Of a stretch of DNA of 43,916 bases, positions 8,903 to 18,318 are shown piece by piece; the first letter of the stretch is position 1, and the number at the start of each line of letters is the position of its first letter. A program made the position numbers and the translations under genes. Source of the stretch: Halanaerobiales bacterium (GTDB taxonomy: Bacteria > Bacillota > Halanaerobiia > Halanaerobiales > DTU029); NCBI GenBank assembly GCA_022360715.1, contig JAKSCG010000187.1, positions 1-43,916 on the forward strand, in the 5' to 3' direction. Under the pieces are notes generated by a model that searched no databases, was not told where the DNA came from, and saw nothing but the letters and a program-made list of their open reading frames with translations.

Positions 8903-9724
8903 ATGCTAAAAAGCAGATTATTTACTGGATTATTGGTAGTCTTACTGGTTTCTACTTTTTCAATGCTCGTTATGGCTGAAAAGAATCTAACCATACAAGG
9001 TTCTTCAACCGTTTTACCGATTGCTCAGCGTGCTGCCGAGGCATATATGGAGAAAAATCCGGATGTTAATATTTCGGTGCGGGGTGGCGGTTCCGGTAAC
9101 GGAGTAGCAGCTTTAATTGACGGGGCAACCGATATTGCAAATACCTCCAGGTTTCTTAAAAACAAAGAAGTCTCAGCTGCAGTCGCTAACGGGATTTATC
9201 CAGTTCCCCATCGGGTGGCTATGGACGGTATTGCCGTGGTAATTAATTCGTCTAATCCGGTTGAGGATTTAAGTCTGGAAAAAATTAAAGCTATTTATAC
9301 CGGCCAGATTACCAATTGGAAGGAATTGGGAGGAAAAGACCAGGAAATCGTAGTAGTTTCCCGTGATTCCAGCTCTGGAACCTTTGAAGTCTTTGAAGAA
9401 TTGGTTCTTGACGGTGATAAGGTTGTTGCTTCCGCTCTTCTCCAGGCTTCCAACGGTGCAGTTGCCGGTGTTGTTTCCGAAGCCAGGGGAGCGATTGGTT
9501 ATCTTGGTCTCGGCTATCTTTCTCCCAGCCTGAAGGCAGTTAAGGTTAATGGAGTTACACCTACTAATGCAACTGTTGCCAGTGGCCAATTCCCGATTGC
9601 TCGCCCGTTATTTATGTTTACTAACGGTTGGCCCAAAGGTCTGACAGCTGATTTCATTAACTTTATTCTCAGTGTGGAAGGACAGAAACTAGCTGAAGAA
9701 CAGGGTTATGTTCCCCTCTTTTAA
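8903..9724 (+). CDS. pstS: Phosphate ABC transporter substrate-binding protein PstS
   Basis: 273 residues. The signal peptide has a basic start and a hydrophobic core (LLVVLLVSTFSMLVMA), with a likely signal-peptidase I site after VMA. The mature protein begins with LTIQGSSTVLPIAQRAAEAY and includes the phosphate-site segments GGGSGNGVAALIDGATDIA and SRDSSSGTFE. It binds orthophosphate outside the cytoplasmic membrane and delivers it to PstCA. Unlike most Gram-positive PstS proteins it has no lipobox cysteine, so it should be soluble rather than lipid-anchored. ATG start with AGGGAGG 9 bases upstream. A six-repeat PhoP array precedes it and a stem-loop follows it. Confidence 0.95.
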   Translation: MLKSRLFTGLLVVLLVSTFSMLVMAEKNLTIQGSSTVLPIAQRAAEAYMEKNPDVNISVRGGGSGNGVAALIDGATDIANTSRFLKNKEVSAAVANGIYPVPHRVAMDGIAVVINSSNPVEDLSLEKIKAIYTGQITNWKELGGKDQEIVVVSRDSSSGTFEVFEELVLDGDKVVASALLQASNGAVAGVVSEARGAIGYLGLGYLSPSLKAVKVNGVTPTNATVASGQFPIARPLFMFTNGWPKGLTADFINFILSVEGQKLAEEQGYVPLF

Positions 9725-9776
9725 ATAAAAGAATAAGTTAAGGGATAACACGATAATTAAATAAAAGTACCGGGGA

Positions 9777-9800
9777 AAGGGAGGGTTTACTACCTCCCTT
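9777..9800 (+). other. Stem-loop between pstS and pstC
   Basis: AAGGGAGG (9777-9784) pairs with CCTCCCTT (9793-9800) over an 8-base loop. No T-run follows, so it is not a strong terminator. GGGATA (9742-9747) and TATCCC (9802-9807) could form an outer helix. It probably stabilises or partly terminates the pstS message, so that PstS is made in excess of the permease. Confidence 0.6.
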
Positions 9801-9858
9801 CTATCCCGTTAACGAAAAAAGCAAGCTTAGATCTTAAAGTGAGGGGAGTAGTTAAGAT

Positions 9859-10746
9859 ATGATCGATTGGAAAAAGAAAGAGAAAATAGTCAAAACAATC
9901 CTTTTTATTTTTGCACTGTCTTCGATTATTTTTTTGACCGGTATAGTGATCGTATTATTTAATGAGGGTTTTCCGATTTTTTCTAAAGTGGGGCTTTTTC
10001 AGTTTGTTTTCGGGCAGGATTGGTATCCGACCCATGAACCACCCGATTTTGGTATTTTACCGCTCTTACTGGCTTCGATCCTTGTTACCGTAGGAGCAAT
10101 GGTGATCGCCGTCCCGATTGGTATTTCCTCAGCTATCTTTATTTCATATATTCTTCCCCAAAAAATAAAGGACATCGTCAAGCCGATGATCGAGATGTTG
10201 GCCGGTGTTCCTTCGGTTATCTATGGTTTATTCGGTATGAGGATATTAGGTCCTTTTTTACAGGACCTATTTGACTTGCCGACCGGTCTGACGGCGTTAA
10301 CAGCAGCAATTATGTTAGGGATTATGGCCTTGCCTACGGTGGTTAGTCTGGCTGAAGATGCAATTAGTGCCGTCCCTAAAAAATTTCGTGATGCTTCTTT
10401 GGCCCTGGGTGGCACCAGATGGGAGACGATTAGTAAAGTAATTTTACCAACAGCTACCTCCGGGATGGTTACGGCAGTTATTTTAGGGATTGGACGGGCC
10501 ATCGGTGAAACAATGACTGTTCTAATGGTGGCCGGGGGTGCGGCGGTTATCCCCAGGAGTATATTAAGACCGCTTCGCCCGATGACAGCAAATATTGCGG
10601 CAGAAATGGGCGAAGCCCCGGTCGGTAGTGACCATTACCATGCCCTTTTCGGGATAGCGATTATCCTATTTGTAATTACCCTTTTTTTCAATATCATGGC
10701 TGATCTTGCATCAAATCGGTTTAAGAAGAAGGTGAGTGGCAAGTGA
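9859..10746 (+). CDS. pstC: Phosphate ABC transporter permease PstC
   Basis: 295 residues with six predicted membrane helices. It has the binding-protein-dependent permease loop (EAA-type) near SAVPKKFRDASLALGGTRWET, followed by GIGRAIGETMTVLMVAGG, typical of PstC. With PstA it forms the phosphate channel in the cytoplasmic membrane, driven by PstB. The ATG at 9859 follows GAGGGGAG at 9842-9849. Its TGA overlaps the GTG start of pstA. The 134-base gap after pstS holds a stem-loop but no separate promoter that I can see, so it is probably in the pstS transcript. Confidence 0.95.
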   Translation: MIDWKKKEKIVKTILFIFALSSIIFLTGIVIVLFNEGFPIFSKVGLFQFVFGQDWYPTHEPPDFGILPLLLASILVTVGAMVIAVPIGISSAIFISYILPQKIKDIVKPMIEMLAGVPSVIYGLFGMRILGPFLQDLFDLPTGLTALTAAIMLGIMALPTVVSLAEDAISAVPKKFRDASLALGGTRWETISKVILPTATSGMVTAVILGIGRAIGETMTVLMVAGGAAVIPRSILRPLRPMTANIAAEMGEAPVGSDHYHALFGIAIILFVITLFFNIMADLASNRFKKKVSGK

Positions 10747-11612
10747 ATAAAAAACAGCTTGATTTTCGACACATGATTGAGAAAATTGTTTTTTCCTTTT
10801 TTGGATTTACCATGTTCCTGGCCCTGTTAGCCCTGGTTTTAATTATCTTTTTTATTTTTAAAAGGGGAATCGGTGTGATTAACTGGGGATTTATTTCTCA
10901 GATGCCCAGAAGTGGGATGACGGAAGGGGGGATTTTTCCTGCCCTGTTAGGGTCTTTTTATCTGGTAGTTGGTTCGATTCTCTTTGCTGCCCCGCTCGGG
11001 ATATTTGCCGCGATCTATCTGACTGAATATGCTAAAAAAGGGAAAGGTGTCCGGATAATCCGGATCGGGGTCAATAATCTGGCCGGGGTCCCTTCAGTCG
11101 TGTTTGGTCTTTTTGGCTTATCGGTCTTTGTTAAGTATTTCGGCTTTGGGGTATCCATTTTATCCGGTGCTGCTACCCTGGCTATTGTAATCTTACCGAC
11201 GATTATTCGGGCCTCGGAGGAGGCTTTGCTCGCTGTTCCTGATGAATATCGTCATGCCAGCCTGGCGATTGGAGCTACCCGCTGGCAAACGGTTAAAAAG
11301 GTTGTTTTACCGGCTGCAATGCCGGGGATACTTACTGGTTGCATTCTGGGGATCGGTCGAGTTGCCGGGGAGACTGCCCCGATTATTTTCACTGCGGCAA
11401 CCTTCTTTTCAATGCGTTTACCTTCTTCAATTTTTAGTGAAGTAATGGCCCTGCCGTATCATATCTATGCGCTGGTTACTACCGGGACAATGCCTTATAA
11501 ACAGGTGCCACTGGCTTATGGGACGGCAGTTGTATTATTAGCCCTGGTCTTAATGATCAATCTGGTTGCAATTATCATGAGGATTAAATTCAATCGAATG
11601 ATCAAACGATAA
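10743..11612 (+). CDS. pstA: Phosphate ABC transporter permease PstA
   Basis: 289 residues with six hydrophobic segments. The EAA loop reads LAVPDEYRHASLAIGATRWQ and is followed by GIGRVAGETAPIIFTAA, the typical PstA signature that distinguishes it from PstC. It pairs with PstC to form the phosphate pore. GTG start at 10743 within GTGA, overlapping the pstC stop by 4 bases. The gene that follows, 48 bases later, is not pstB but a chemoreceptor; pstB lies about 6.8 kb downstream under its own PhoP boxes. Confidence 0.95.
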   Translation: MNKKQLDFRHMIEKIVFSFFGFTMFLALLALVLIIFFIFKRGIGVINWGFISQMPRSGMTEGGIFPALLGSFYLVVGSILFAAPLGIFAAIYLTEYAKKGKGVRIIRIGVNNLAGVPSVVFGLFGLSVFVKYFGFGVSILSGAATLAIVILPTIIRASEEALLAVPDEYRHASLAIGATRWQTVKKVVLPAAMPGILTGCILGIGRVAGETAPIIFTAATFFSMRLPSSIFSEVMALPYHIYALVTTGTMPYKQVPLAYGTAVVLLALVLMINLVAIIMRIKFNRMIKR

Positions 11613-11660
11613 ATAATTGTTCGGGAGAGGGGTTTAGCAGAACAGGAGGAAAACAGCATA

Positions 11661-13673
11661 ATGAATAATTTTATCAGCGGAATAAGCGGGATATTATCTT
11701 TTCGAAGAAGTATTTCAGCAAAAATAATTATTACAGCTGCTGTGATTCTAATCTTGGCCTTATTGGCTTTAGGCCTTATCATTTACTACTCAATTTCCGA
11801 AAGACATACCAGTCTAGTGGAGCAAAGGAATATTGAGGTCGCTAAAATTCTGGAGAAAGAAATTAGTACCTTTTTGAATGGGGCAGGGGAAAGCCTGCGC
11901 CGGATTTCCAAAGACTATGGACTTCGTTCTAATAATCAAATCAGAGTGGTTACCAAGAGTATTTTCGTTCAGGAACTGGAGGAAACAACATTTTTTAGCA
12001 GGTTGTATTTCTTTGCCGTTGATCAGGAAAAGATCATTGAGCCGGCCATAGAACTACCACCAGGATATCAACCCGATGCAGAGGTATGGTTCAAACAGGC
12101 TAAGGAACAAAAGGAACTGACCTGGACATCTTCCTTTAGTTCAACCGATACTAATGAATTTAACTTAAAGCTCTCCATACCGGTTTTTGATTATAGTAAT
12201 AACTTGATGGGGGTTCTGGTCGGGGATATTTCCCTACCGACGATTGCTCAAATACTTAGTTGGCAGATCGGACAATCTGGTTATGTTTACTTGATTGATC
12301 AAGCGGGAAAAGTCATTGTAAACCCGTCCGGCGAGCAATTTGCACCGGGTTTTAGCTTAAAGAGTGTGCTCGATCTGGAGCGGCTGCAACAGGAAAAAAA
12401 TATTACATATCAGTATCAAAATGATAATTATTTAGTATCTTTTGTGCCCTTGAATCTAATCGGCGGGGCTGTCCTGGCCCAGGTTCCGACCAGTGAAGCC
12501 TTTGCCGCCCAGGAGATTGTGATCAGACAGGTGGTTACTGGTAGCCTGATCACTGTAATGATCTTAATCGTGGCGATCTTTTTTATGTTCAGGATTTATT
12601 TGATTAAACCACTTTTTCAAATTATCCAGAAGATGAAAATGGTCGCGACCGGTCAGCTTAATATTGATATGGAGCATAACCGTAGTGATGAGATTGGGGT
12701 ATTGCTTGATACTTTCGGTAAAATGGTTCAACAATTAAGGGAATTAATCAGCAGTATGAATTATGCGGCGGCGGAAGTCACTAATACCTCGGAACAGCTA
12801 AAAAAAAGCATCGCTAATATCGGAGCAGCTTCGGCCCAAATAACCGAATCGATTTCTTCCGTCTCAGTCGGTACTGATCAACAGGCACTCGATATAGAAA
12901 AGGTTAATAATGAATTTGCCGGATTATCCCACGGCCTAAAAACCTTGAACAAATCGAATCAGATTGTCGAAAAATTATCCAATAAAATGAACCAGGCCTC
13001 CGGTAAAGGCCAGCTTGAAATGGAAAAAATAAGTGGACAAATGAATAAGATTAATTTATCGATCAGCAAAGTGGCGGACGGGATTGCTGCCCTGCAAAAG
13101 ATCTCCGGTGAAATTGACGGGATTTTAGAGATAATCAATAATATTTCCAAACAGACAAACTTACTGGCTTTAAATGCTGCGATCGAGGCAGCCAGAGCCG
13201 GTGAGGCCGGGAAAGGATTTAGTGTAGTAGCTGATGAGGTCCGTCATTTAGCCGAAGATACGACCAAGTATGCCGATAAGATTAAAGAATTAATTAATGA
13301 TATTAAAGAAGAAACCGAGGTAGCCAGTAGCAGGATGCAGCAGGGGAACAAAGAAATAGACCTGGGGGAAGATGTCGTCAAGTTTGCTTCCACCGCCTTT
13401 CAAGAGATCGAACTGACCGTTCAGGACCTTACTCAGGCCATTAATAATACCAGTGCAGTTCTGGATGGTGCCAGTAATAATAACCGGTTAATCGCCGGGA
13501 ATATGCAAAAAATCGCCGGTATTTCCCAGGAGATTTTAGCTAATGCCACCCAGGTGGTTTCGAATAATCAGCAACAAAATAACTCGGTACAGCAAATTGT
13601 CCAGGTGGCCGATAATCTATTAGGTATGGCCGTAGAGCTGCAAAACAGGATCGAGCGCTTTGATCTGGCTTAG
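11661..13673 (+). CDS. Methyl-accepting chemotaxis protein with extracytoplasmic dCache-type sensor
   Basis: 670 residues: TM1 (about 20-44), an extracytoplasmic domain of about 245 residues with Cache features ([20 protein letters not shown]), TM2 (about 290-312), HAMP, then a long coiled-coil signalling domain. The hairpin tip near residue 500 ([20 protein letters not shown]) is nearly invariant in the family. It signals through CheA/CheW to the flagellar motor. The PctA-like amino-acid-binding motif is not apparent, so the ligand is open. AGGAGGAAAA precedes the ATG. It sits 48 bases after pstA without its own PhoP box or an intervening terminator, so it is probably transcribed with pstSCA. 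A role in phosphate-starvation taxis is an inference from location. Confidence 0.92.
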   Translation: MNNFISGISGILSFRRSISAKIIITAAVILILALLALGLIIYYSISERHTSLVEQRNIEVAKILEKEISTFLNGAGESLRRISKDYGLRSNNQIRVVTKSIFVQELEETTFFSRLYFFAVDQEKIIEPAIELPPGYQPDAEVWFKQAKEQKELTWTSSFSSTDTNEFNLKLSIPVFDYSNNLMGVLVGDISLPTIAQILSWQIGQSGYVYLIDQAGKVIVNPSGEQFAPGFSLKSVLDLERLQQEKNITYQYQNDNYLVSFVPLNLIGGAVLAQVPTSEAFAAQEIVIRQVVTGSLITVMILIVAIFFMFRIYLIKPLFQIIQKMKMVATGQLNIDMEHNRSDEIGVLLDTFGKMVQQLRELISSMNYAAAEVTNTSEQLKKSIANIGAASAQITESISSVSVGTDQQALDIEKVNNEFAGLSHGLKTLNKSNQIVEKLSNKMNQASGKGQLEMEKISGQMNKINLSISKVADGIAALQKISGEIDGILEIINNISKQTNLLALNAAIEAARAGEAGKGFSVVADEVRHLAEDTTKYADKIKELINDIKEETEVASSRMQQGNKEIDLGEDVVKFASTAFQEIELTVQDLTQAINNTSAVLDGASNNNRLIAGNMQKIAGISQEILANATQVVSNNQQQNNSVQQIVQVADNLLGMAVELQNRIERFDLA

Positions 13674-13677
13674 TTTT

Positions 13678-13716
13678 TTTACATTAAGTTCAAAAATAGT
13701 TAACATGGACTTAACA
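13678..13716 (+). promoter_or_regulatory. PhoP-box array upstream of alkaline phosphatase
   Basis: Hexamers every 11 bases: TTTACA 13678, TTCAAA 13689 (weak), TTAACA 13700 and TTAACA 13711. The array begins 5 bases after the stop codon of the chemoreceptor gene. A good -10, TATACT, lies at 13748-13753. Confidence 0.78.
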
Positions 13717-13747
13717 ATCTTGCAATATAACCGAAAAAAAACTACCT

Positions 13748-13753
13748 TATACT
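13748..13753 (+). promoter_or_regulatory. -10 element of phoA
   Basis: TATACT follows the PhoP boxes and lies 42 bases before the start codon. No -35 hexamer is seen, consistent with PhoP dependence. Confidence 0.55.
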
Positions 13754-13795
13754 GAAGAAGAAATAAACTTAATAAATTTTGAGGAGGGAATTACT

Positions 13796-15226
13796 TTGTT
13801 GAACAGAGTTAGCCGTAATTTTTTAGGTTTTTTCTTGCTGACAGTAATAACAATCAGTCTATTCAGTGGGGTCGTGGAGGCAGATTCTCCCAAATATGTC
13901 TTTTATTTTATCGGTGATGGCCTGGGGGCATCACAACGGCAAGCTACCGAATATTTCCTGCAAGAGCAGACCGGTGATCCGCAAGCTAAACTAGTAATGA
14001 ATATCTTTCCGATAGCGGGGATTAATACCACCCATTCTGCTGATACCCTGGTTACAGATTCAGCCGCTGCCGGGACGGCACTGGCGACCGGTTATAAGAC
14101 TAATAATGGCGTAATTGCTCAGTTGCCCGATGGAACTAATCTGAAGTCGATCTTTCAGGTTGCCGAAGAAAAGGGGATGGCTACCGGCCTGGTTAGTAGT
14201 ACCCGTTTAACCCATGCCACTCCGGCTGTCTTTGCTTCTAACAATCCTAATCGAAATGCTGAAAATGAAATTGCTTATGACTTTTTAGATAGTGGGGTCG
14301 ATTATTTTGCCGGTGGCGGTTATCGTCATTTCGTGCCCCAGGACTGGCAGTGGGGTAAATCCAAGCGGAAAGACGATATCAATATAGCCCAGAAGTTCTA
14401 TGAACAAGGCTATAAAACCTTTCTGACCGAATACGACACCGCAGCCTTCCGTAACTATCAACCAAAAGGGAAAGAAAAGGTCCTGGCTCTCTTTACCTAT
14501 AGCCATCTTCCTTATGAAATTGATCGGAATCAAGAAGAGGTGCCAAGTCTGGCCGAAATGACAGCAAAAGGGATCGAAGTACTGACTAATTATCAAAATG
14601 GTTTTATTATGATGGTTGAGGGCGGTAGAATTGACCATGCCTGTCATGCCAATGACCCGGTTGCGACCATTTATGATACTTTGGCTTTTGATGCGGCTGT
14701 AGCTGAAGCCTATGAATTTTATCAGCAACACCCGCAAGAGACTTTAATTGTGGTAGTAGGTGACCATGAAACAGGTGGTTTTGGTCTTGGCTTTGGGAAA
14801 AACTATTTTCTTAAGCTGGAAAGGCTGCTTGATGTAAAAGTATCCACAGCGGATGTTTTAAATTATGGAGCTGGAAACTATAGTAAAAATTTCAACAATG
14901 ACCGGGCAGCCTTTTTCAATTACCTGGCTGAGAATGTAGGTTTAGCTGACCTGACCGCCGAAGAGAGAGCCAAAATAGAAGGAGCAATGGCGATGGTCGA
15001 AGCCGGTAAAAACGATAAAGTAACCTATGGTGGTTATGATCCGGTTGCGATCACCGTAACCCATATTTTATCAGAGCGAGCAAATATGTACTGGACTACT
15101 TATGCCCACTCCGGTACGGCAATCCCGATGTCGGCAATTGGAGTTAAGGCAGCACAACTGGGCGGATTTAAAGATAATACTGAAATAGCTAAAGCCCTGG
15201 CATCGGTGCTGGAGTTCGAGTTATAA
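13796..15226 (+). CDS. phoA: Alkaline phosphatase, secreted
   Basis: 476 residues. The N-terminal signal peptide has a hydrophobic stretch FLGFFLLTVITISLF and a likely cleavage after VEA. The mature enzyme begins with the metal-site motif FYFIGDGLGASQ. The catalytic nucleophile is Ser89 in TDSAAAGTALATG. Further metal ligands are in GGRIDHACHAND and GDHETGGF. It hydrolyses phosphate monoesters outside the cytoplasmic membrane to release phosphate for the Pst system. TTG start at 13796 (another TTG at 13799) preceded by GAGGAGGG. PhoP boxes upstream and a terminator downstream make it a single-gene unit of the Pho regulon. Confidence 0.95.
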   Translation: MLNRVSRNFLGFFLLTVITISLFSGVVEADSPKYVFYFIGDGLGASQRQATEYFLQEQTGDPQAKLVMNIFPIAGINTTHSADTLVTDSAAAGTALATGYKTNNGVIAQLPDGTNLKSIFQVAEEKGMATGLVSSTRLTHATPAVFASNNPNRNAENEIAYDFLDSGVDYFAGGGYRHFVPQDWQWGKSKRKDDINIAQKFYEQGYKTFLTEYDTAAFRNYQPKGKEKVLALFTYSHLPYEIDRNQEEVPSLAEMTAKGIEVLTNYQNGFIMMVEGGRIDHACHANDPVATIYDTLAFDAAVAEAYEFYQQHPQETLIVVVGDHETGGFGLGFGKNYFLKLERLLDVKVSTADVLNYGAGNYSKNFNNDRAAFFNYLAENVGLADLTAEERAKIEGAMAMVEAGKNDKVTYGGYDPVAITVTHILSERANMYWTTYAHSGTAIPMSAIGVKAAQLGGFKDNTEIAKALASVLEFEL

Positions 15227-15258
15227 AAAGAAAGTTTTACCTTATTAAAGGATAATCT

Positions 15259-15292
15259 AGTCAGGGGATTTTTTCTCCTGACTATAATTTTT
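15259..15292 (+). terminator. Rho-independent terminator after phoA
   Basis: AGTCAGGGGA (15259-15268) pairs with TCTCCTGACT (15274-15283) with one G-U pair, then a T-rich tract. Confidence 0.8.
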
Positions 15293-15311
15293 TGTAACGG
15301 GGTGAGCGAGA

Positions 15312-16472
15312 ATGCGGAGAAATAAGACGGTCTTGCTGTATATTGGAATTATTGTGCTGATAGCTTTAATGATTTTTTTCTATGGGCAGAGAGCAGCTCT
15401 TGATTCGGAGGATGTAGAGAAGCAGGCCTTGGTGATAGCAGTTGATAATAGTGATGTGATTCATTCCAGTATTTCCAGTATCGGTAATCAGGTATTGACG
15501 GTTCAATTATTGGCAGGCAAGTACCAGGGAGAGGTCATAAATGCCGATAACAATCTAATGGGCCAGGTAGAACTGGATAATATTTATGTTCCCGGGGATA
15601 AACTGTTTGTCGCCTTGTTAGAAAAAGACGGTAAAGTGGTTGGAGCGAGAGCAATTGATCTATATCGTCAGGACTGGGAGTTACTACTCTTTGGATTATT
15701 TGTTTTGTTACTGGTCCTCTATGCCGGAAAAACTGGTCTTAAAGCCCTGCTTTCCTTTGTAGCCAGCCTTTATCTCTTCTGGGAATTCCTGATCCCCGGT
15801 TTATTAGCCGGACATAATCCCCTCCTTTTTTCATCATTAATTTTGCTATTACTGTCAGCAGTGATTATTTTTGCAATTGCCGGCTTTACCGCCAAGGGTT
15901 TAGCGGCATTTGTCGGTACTATATCAGGGCTTTTTGCCTCAATTGGGATTGCCTGCTTTTTTGGAAATAGGTTGGGTTTGCTGGGGATGACTTTACCCTA
16001 TGCCCAAACCCTATTAATTAGTACCGGTTTAAAACTAAATATGAAGGAGATTTTTTATGCAGCGATTATTATCGGGGCATCGGGGGCGGCGATGGATATT
16101 GCGATGGATATTGCCGCTTCAATGGCCGAAGTCAAACTCAAAAAACCTGAAATCGGTTTTCGGGAATTGGTTCAATCCGGGTTTAACGTCGGAAGGGCGG
16201 TAATCGGGACGATGACCACTACTTTGCTGCTGGCTTATTCCGGAGGCTATCTAACCTTGCTGATGCTCTTTATGACTAAAGATTCCAGTATGATCAGAAT
16301 GTTTAACTATAAAATCGTTGCTGCCGAAATCCTACGGATTATTACCGGGAGTATTGCTCTGGTTCTGGTTGCTCCTATTACCGCATTTGTTGCCGGGTGG
16401 ATTTACTCAATTCAACCAAAAGAGGTGGTAGTGTGGTTAAAGAGGATAAAATTAGGGAACTGGAGCAGATAA
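15312..16472 (+). CDS. YibE/F family membrane protein
   Basis: 386 residues. One N-terminal helix (TVLLYIGIIVLIALMIFFYG) is followed by a soluble beta-rich region of about 90 residues with a PGDKLFV segment. About seven to eight helices follow, with the YibE/F signature regions AAIIIGASGAAMDIAMDIAAS and GRAVIGTMTTTLLLAYSGGY. Members are conserved in Firmicutes; the function is not firmly established and a transport role is suspected. ATG start preceded by GGGGTGAG. The 3' end overlaps the EAL-GGDEF gene by 40 bases, so the two are coupled. No PhoP box lies directly upstream, but a TATAAT is present at 15283. Confidence 0.88.
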   Translation: MRRNKTVLLYIGIIVLIALMIFFYGQRAALDSEDVEKQALVIAVDNSDVIHSSISSIGNQVLTVQLLAGKYQGEVINADNNLMGQVELDNIYVPGDKLFVALLEKDGKVVGARAIDLYRQDWELLLFGLFVLLLVLYAGKTGLKALLSFVASLYLFWEFLIPGLLAGHNPLLFSSLILLLLSAVIIFAIAGFTAKGLAAFVGTISGLFASIGIACFFGNRLGLLGMTLPYAQTLLISTGLKLNMKEIFYAAIIIGASGAAMDIAMDIAASMAEVKLKKPEIGFRELVQSGFNVGRAVIGTMTTTLLLAYSGGYLTLLMLFMTKDSSMIRMFNYKIVAAEILRIITGSIALVLVAPITAFVAGWIYSIQPKEVVVWLKRIKLGNWSR

Positions 16473-18226
16473 TTAAAGGTAAAAAGCTCAGAACCCATTT
16501 TCAACCGATTATTAGTTTAAAAACCGGAAAAATTTTGGGATATGAGGCTTTAACTAGGGGTCCGGAGAATAATCTTTATCAATCGCCCAATCGACTATTT
16601 GCCGATGCAAAATGCTTTAATATGTTATTTGAATTGGAAAAGTTGGCCCGGGAAAAGGCGCTATTCCATGCTAGGCAACTTGATCCACAATATAAGTTAT
16701 TTATCAACGTTGATCCCTGTGTAATTTGTGATAAAAATTTTACCGGGGGTTTTACCCGGGATTTGATCAACAAGATTGATCTGCTGCAAAGTAATATTGT
16801 CATTGAGTTAACCGAAAAAACGATGATTAACGATTTTCACATCTTCAAAAATGCCCTGGAGCATTATAAAAAAGAGGGTTTCAAATTAGCAATTGATGAT
16901 ACAGGTGCCGGTTATTCTGGGTTAGGCTCAATAGTTTCGATCTATTTTGATTATATAAAAATTGACCGTTCCCTCATTGCCGAGATTGATCAGAATCCGG
17001 TTAAACAGGCCTTGCTGGAGGCACTGGTTATCTTTGCCGGACAGATCAACTCACAGATAATTGCCGAAGGGGTCGAACAGCCGGCCGAACTGGATGTATT
17101 AATCAAACTGGGGATTGATTACGGTCAGGGCTTTTTGATTGCTCCACCAGTTAATTATTTCCAGAATAACTTGCCGATTGCTGATTATATTAAAAAGCTT
17201 AACAATTTAAAAAGCCAATATCAGTGTAGTCAGTTGATCGGAAATATAGCTAAACCAGGGGTGACCTTAACTGCCGATACCGAAACAGAGCAAGCCGTCC
17301 AGATTTTTGAACAAACTAATCTGATGCATAGTATCACCATTATTAAGGATAAAAAACCAGTAGGCCTGGTTATGCGGGACAAACTCTATTATCGTCTGGG
17401 GAAGAAATTTGGTTATGCCGTATTTATGGACCGTCCGCTGCAATTAATCATGGACCCCGCTCCAATGATTGTGAACTATAATACTCCGATCTCAGAGGTG
17501 GCAAGACAGGCGATGGCCCGGAAACAAGATAGTGTCTATGATTGTATCATTGTTTTTCTTGAGGGAAATTATTACGGGATTGTTTCGATCCAGACTTTGC
17601 TGGCTCAGGTTTCTAAAATGCAAATTGAGGAAGCAAAACAATTAAATCCCTTGACCAATCTCCCTGGTAACCCGGTAATTAAAAAAGAAGTTCGACGAAG
17701 ACTCCAAAATAAGGAGAGTATCTGTGTTCTTTATCTGGATTTAGATAACTTCAAAGCATATAATGACCGTTACGGTTATCAAAAAGGCGATGAGGTGATA
17801 AAGTTCACGGCTCAGACCTTAACTCAGGCTCTTTGGTGCCAAGGGACAAAGACAGATTTTGTTGGCCATATTGGTGGTGATGACTTTGTGGTGGTCACTT
17901 CTTCAATCGCTCGTGGTGAAGAGATCAGCCAACATATTATTAACAGTTTTGACCGCGGGATAGCCGATTATTATGAACAAAAAGATCTGGCAAACGGCTA
18001 TATTTTAACCGAAAATAGAAGTGGCCGAAAGTGTATGCTTCCAATTACTTCGATCTCAATTGCCCTGATTAGTAATCAAGATGATGATGTGAATAGCCCC
18101 CTGCAGATTAGCGATCTTGCCGCTGAGTTAAAAAAAATGGCCAAAAGTCAACCAGGTAGTTTACTGGTTAGAGACAGAAGAAAGATGCGAAAAAACCGTG
18201 AACAACTACATATCAAATTTTGTTGA
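16433..18226 (+). CDS. EAL-CBS-GGDEF c-di-GMP protein
   Basis: About 597 residues. The EAL domain (about 20-260) keeps the key residues: YEALTRGP, NVDP, ELTE, IDDTGAGYSG, KIDRS, EGVE and GQGFLI, so it is likely an active c-di-GMP phosphodiesterase. A pair of CBS motifs (about 275-395) may bind adenosine nucleotides. The C-terminal GGDEF domain (about 400-590) has YLDLDNFKAYND, but the active-site motif is GGDDF near residue 481, a variant of uncertain activity that may bind GTP as an activator. GTG at 16433 was chosen because AGAGGTGG is 4 bases upstream; a longer form from 16397 is possible. It is soluble and overlaps the YibE/F gene. It is set inside the phosphate island, suggesting a link between phosphate status and motility or biofilm. 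Confidence 0.87.
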   Translation: MVKEDKIRELEQIIKGKKLRTHFQPIISLKTGKILGYEALTRGPENNLYQSPNRLFADAKCFNMLFELEKLAREKALFHARQLDPQYKLFINVDPCVICDKNFTGGFTRDLINKIDLLQSNIVIELTEKTMINDFHIFKNALEHYKKEGFKLAIDDTGAGYSGLGSIVSIYFDYIKIDRSLIAEIDQNPVKQALLEALVIFAGQINSQIIAEGVEQPAELDVLIKLGIDYGQGFLIAPPVNYFQNNLPIADYIKKLNNLKSQYQCSQLIGNIAKPGVTLTADTETEQAVQIFEQTNLMHSITIIKDKKPVGLVMRDKLYYRLGKKFGYAVFMDRPLQLIMDPAPMIVNYNTPISEVARQAMARKQDSVYDCIIVFLEGNYYGIVSIQTLLAQVSKMQIEEAKQLNPLTNLPGNPVIKKEVRRRLQNKESICVLYLDLDNFKAYNDRYGYQKGDEVIKFTAQTLTQALWCQGTKTDFVGHIGGDDFVVVTSSIARGEEISQHIINSFDRGIADYYEQKDLANGYILTENRSGRKCMLPITSISIALISNQDDDVNSPLQISDLAAELKKMAKSQPGSLLVRDRRKMRKNREQLHIKFC

Positions 18227-18270
18227 AAATTTTTCCATATAATCACGAAAGCCATGATGTGACCATTCTT

Positions 18271-18309
18271 TTTACTTCTTGTTAACAAAATTGTAACATT
18301 AATTTAACA
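18271..18309 (+). promoter_or_regulatory. PhoP-box array upstream of pstB
   Basis: Hexamers every 11 bases: TTTACT 18271, TTAACA 18282, GTAACA 18293 and TTAACA 18304. The -10 TATACT starts 10 bases after the last hexamer ends. Confidence 0.82.
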
Positions 18310-18318
18310 ATTTATTGG

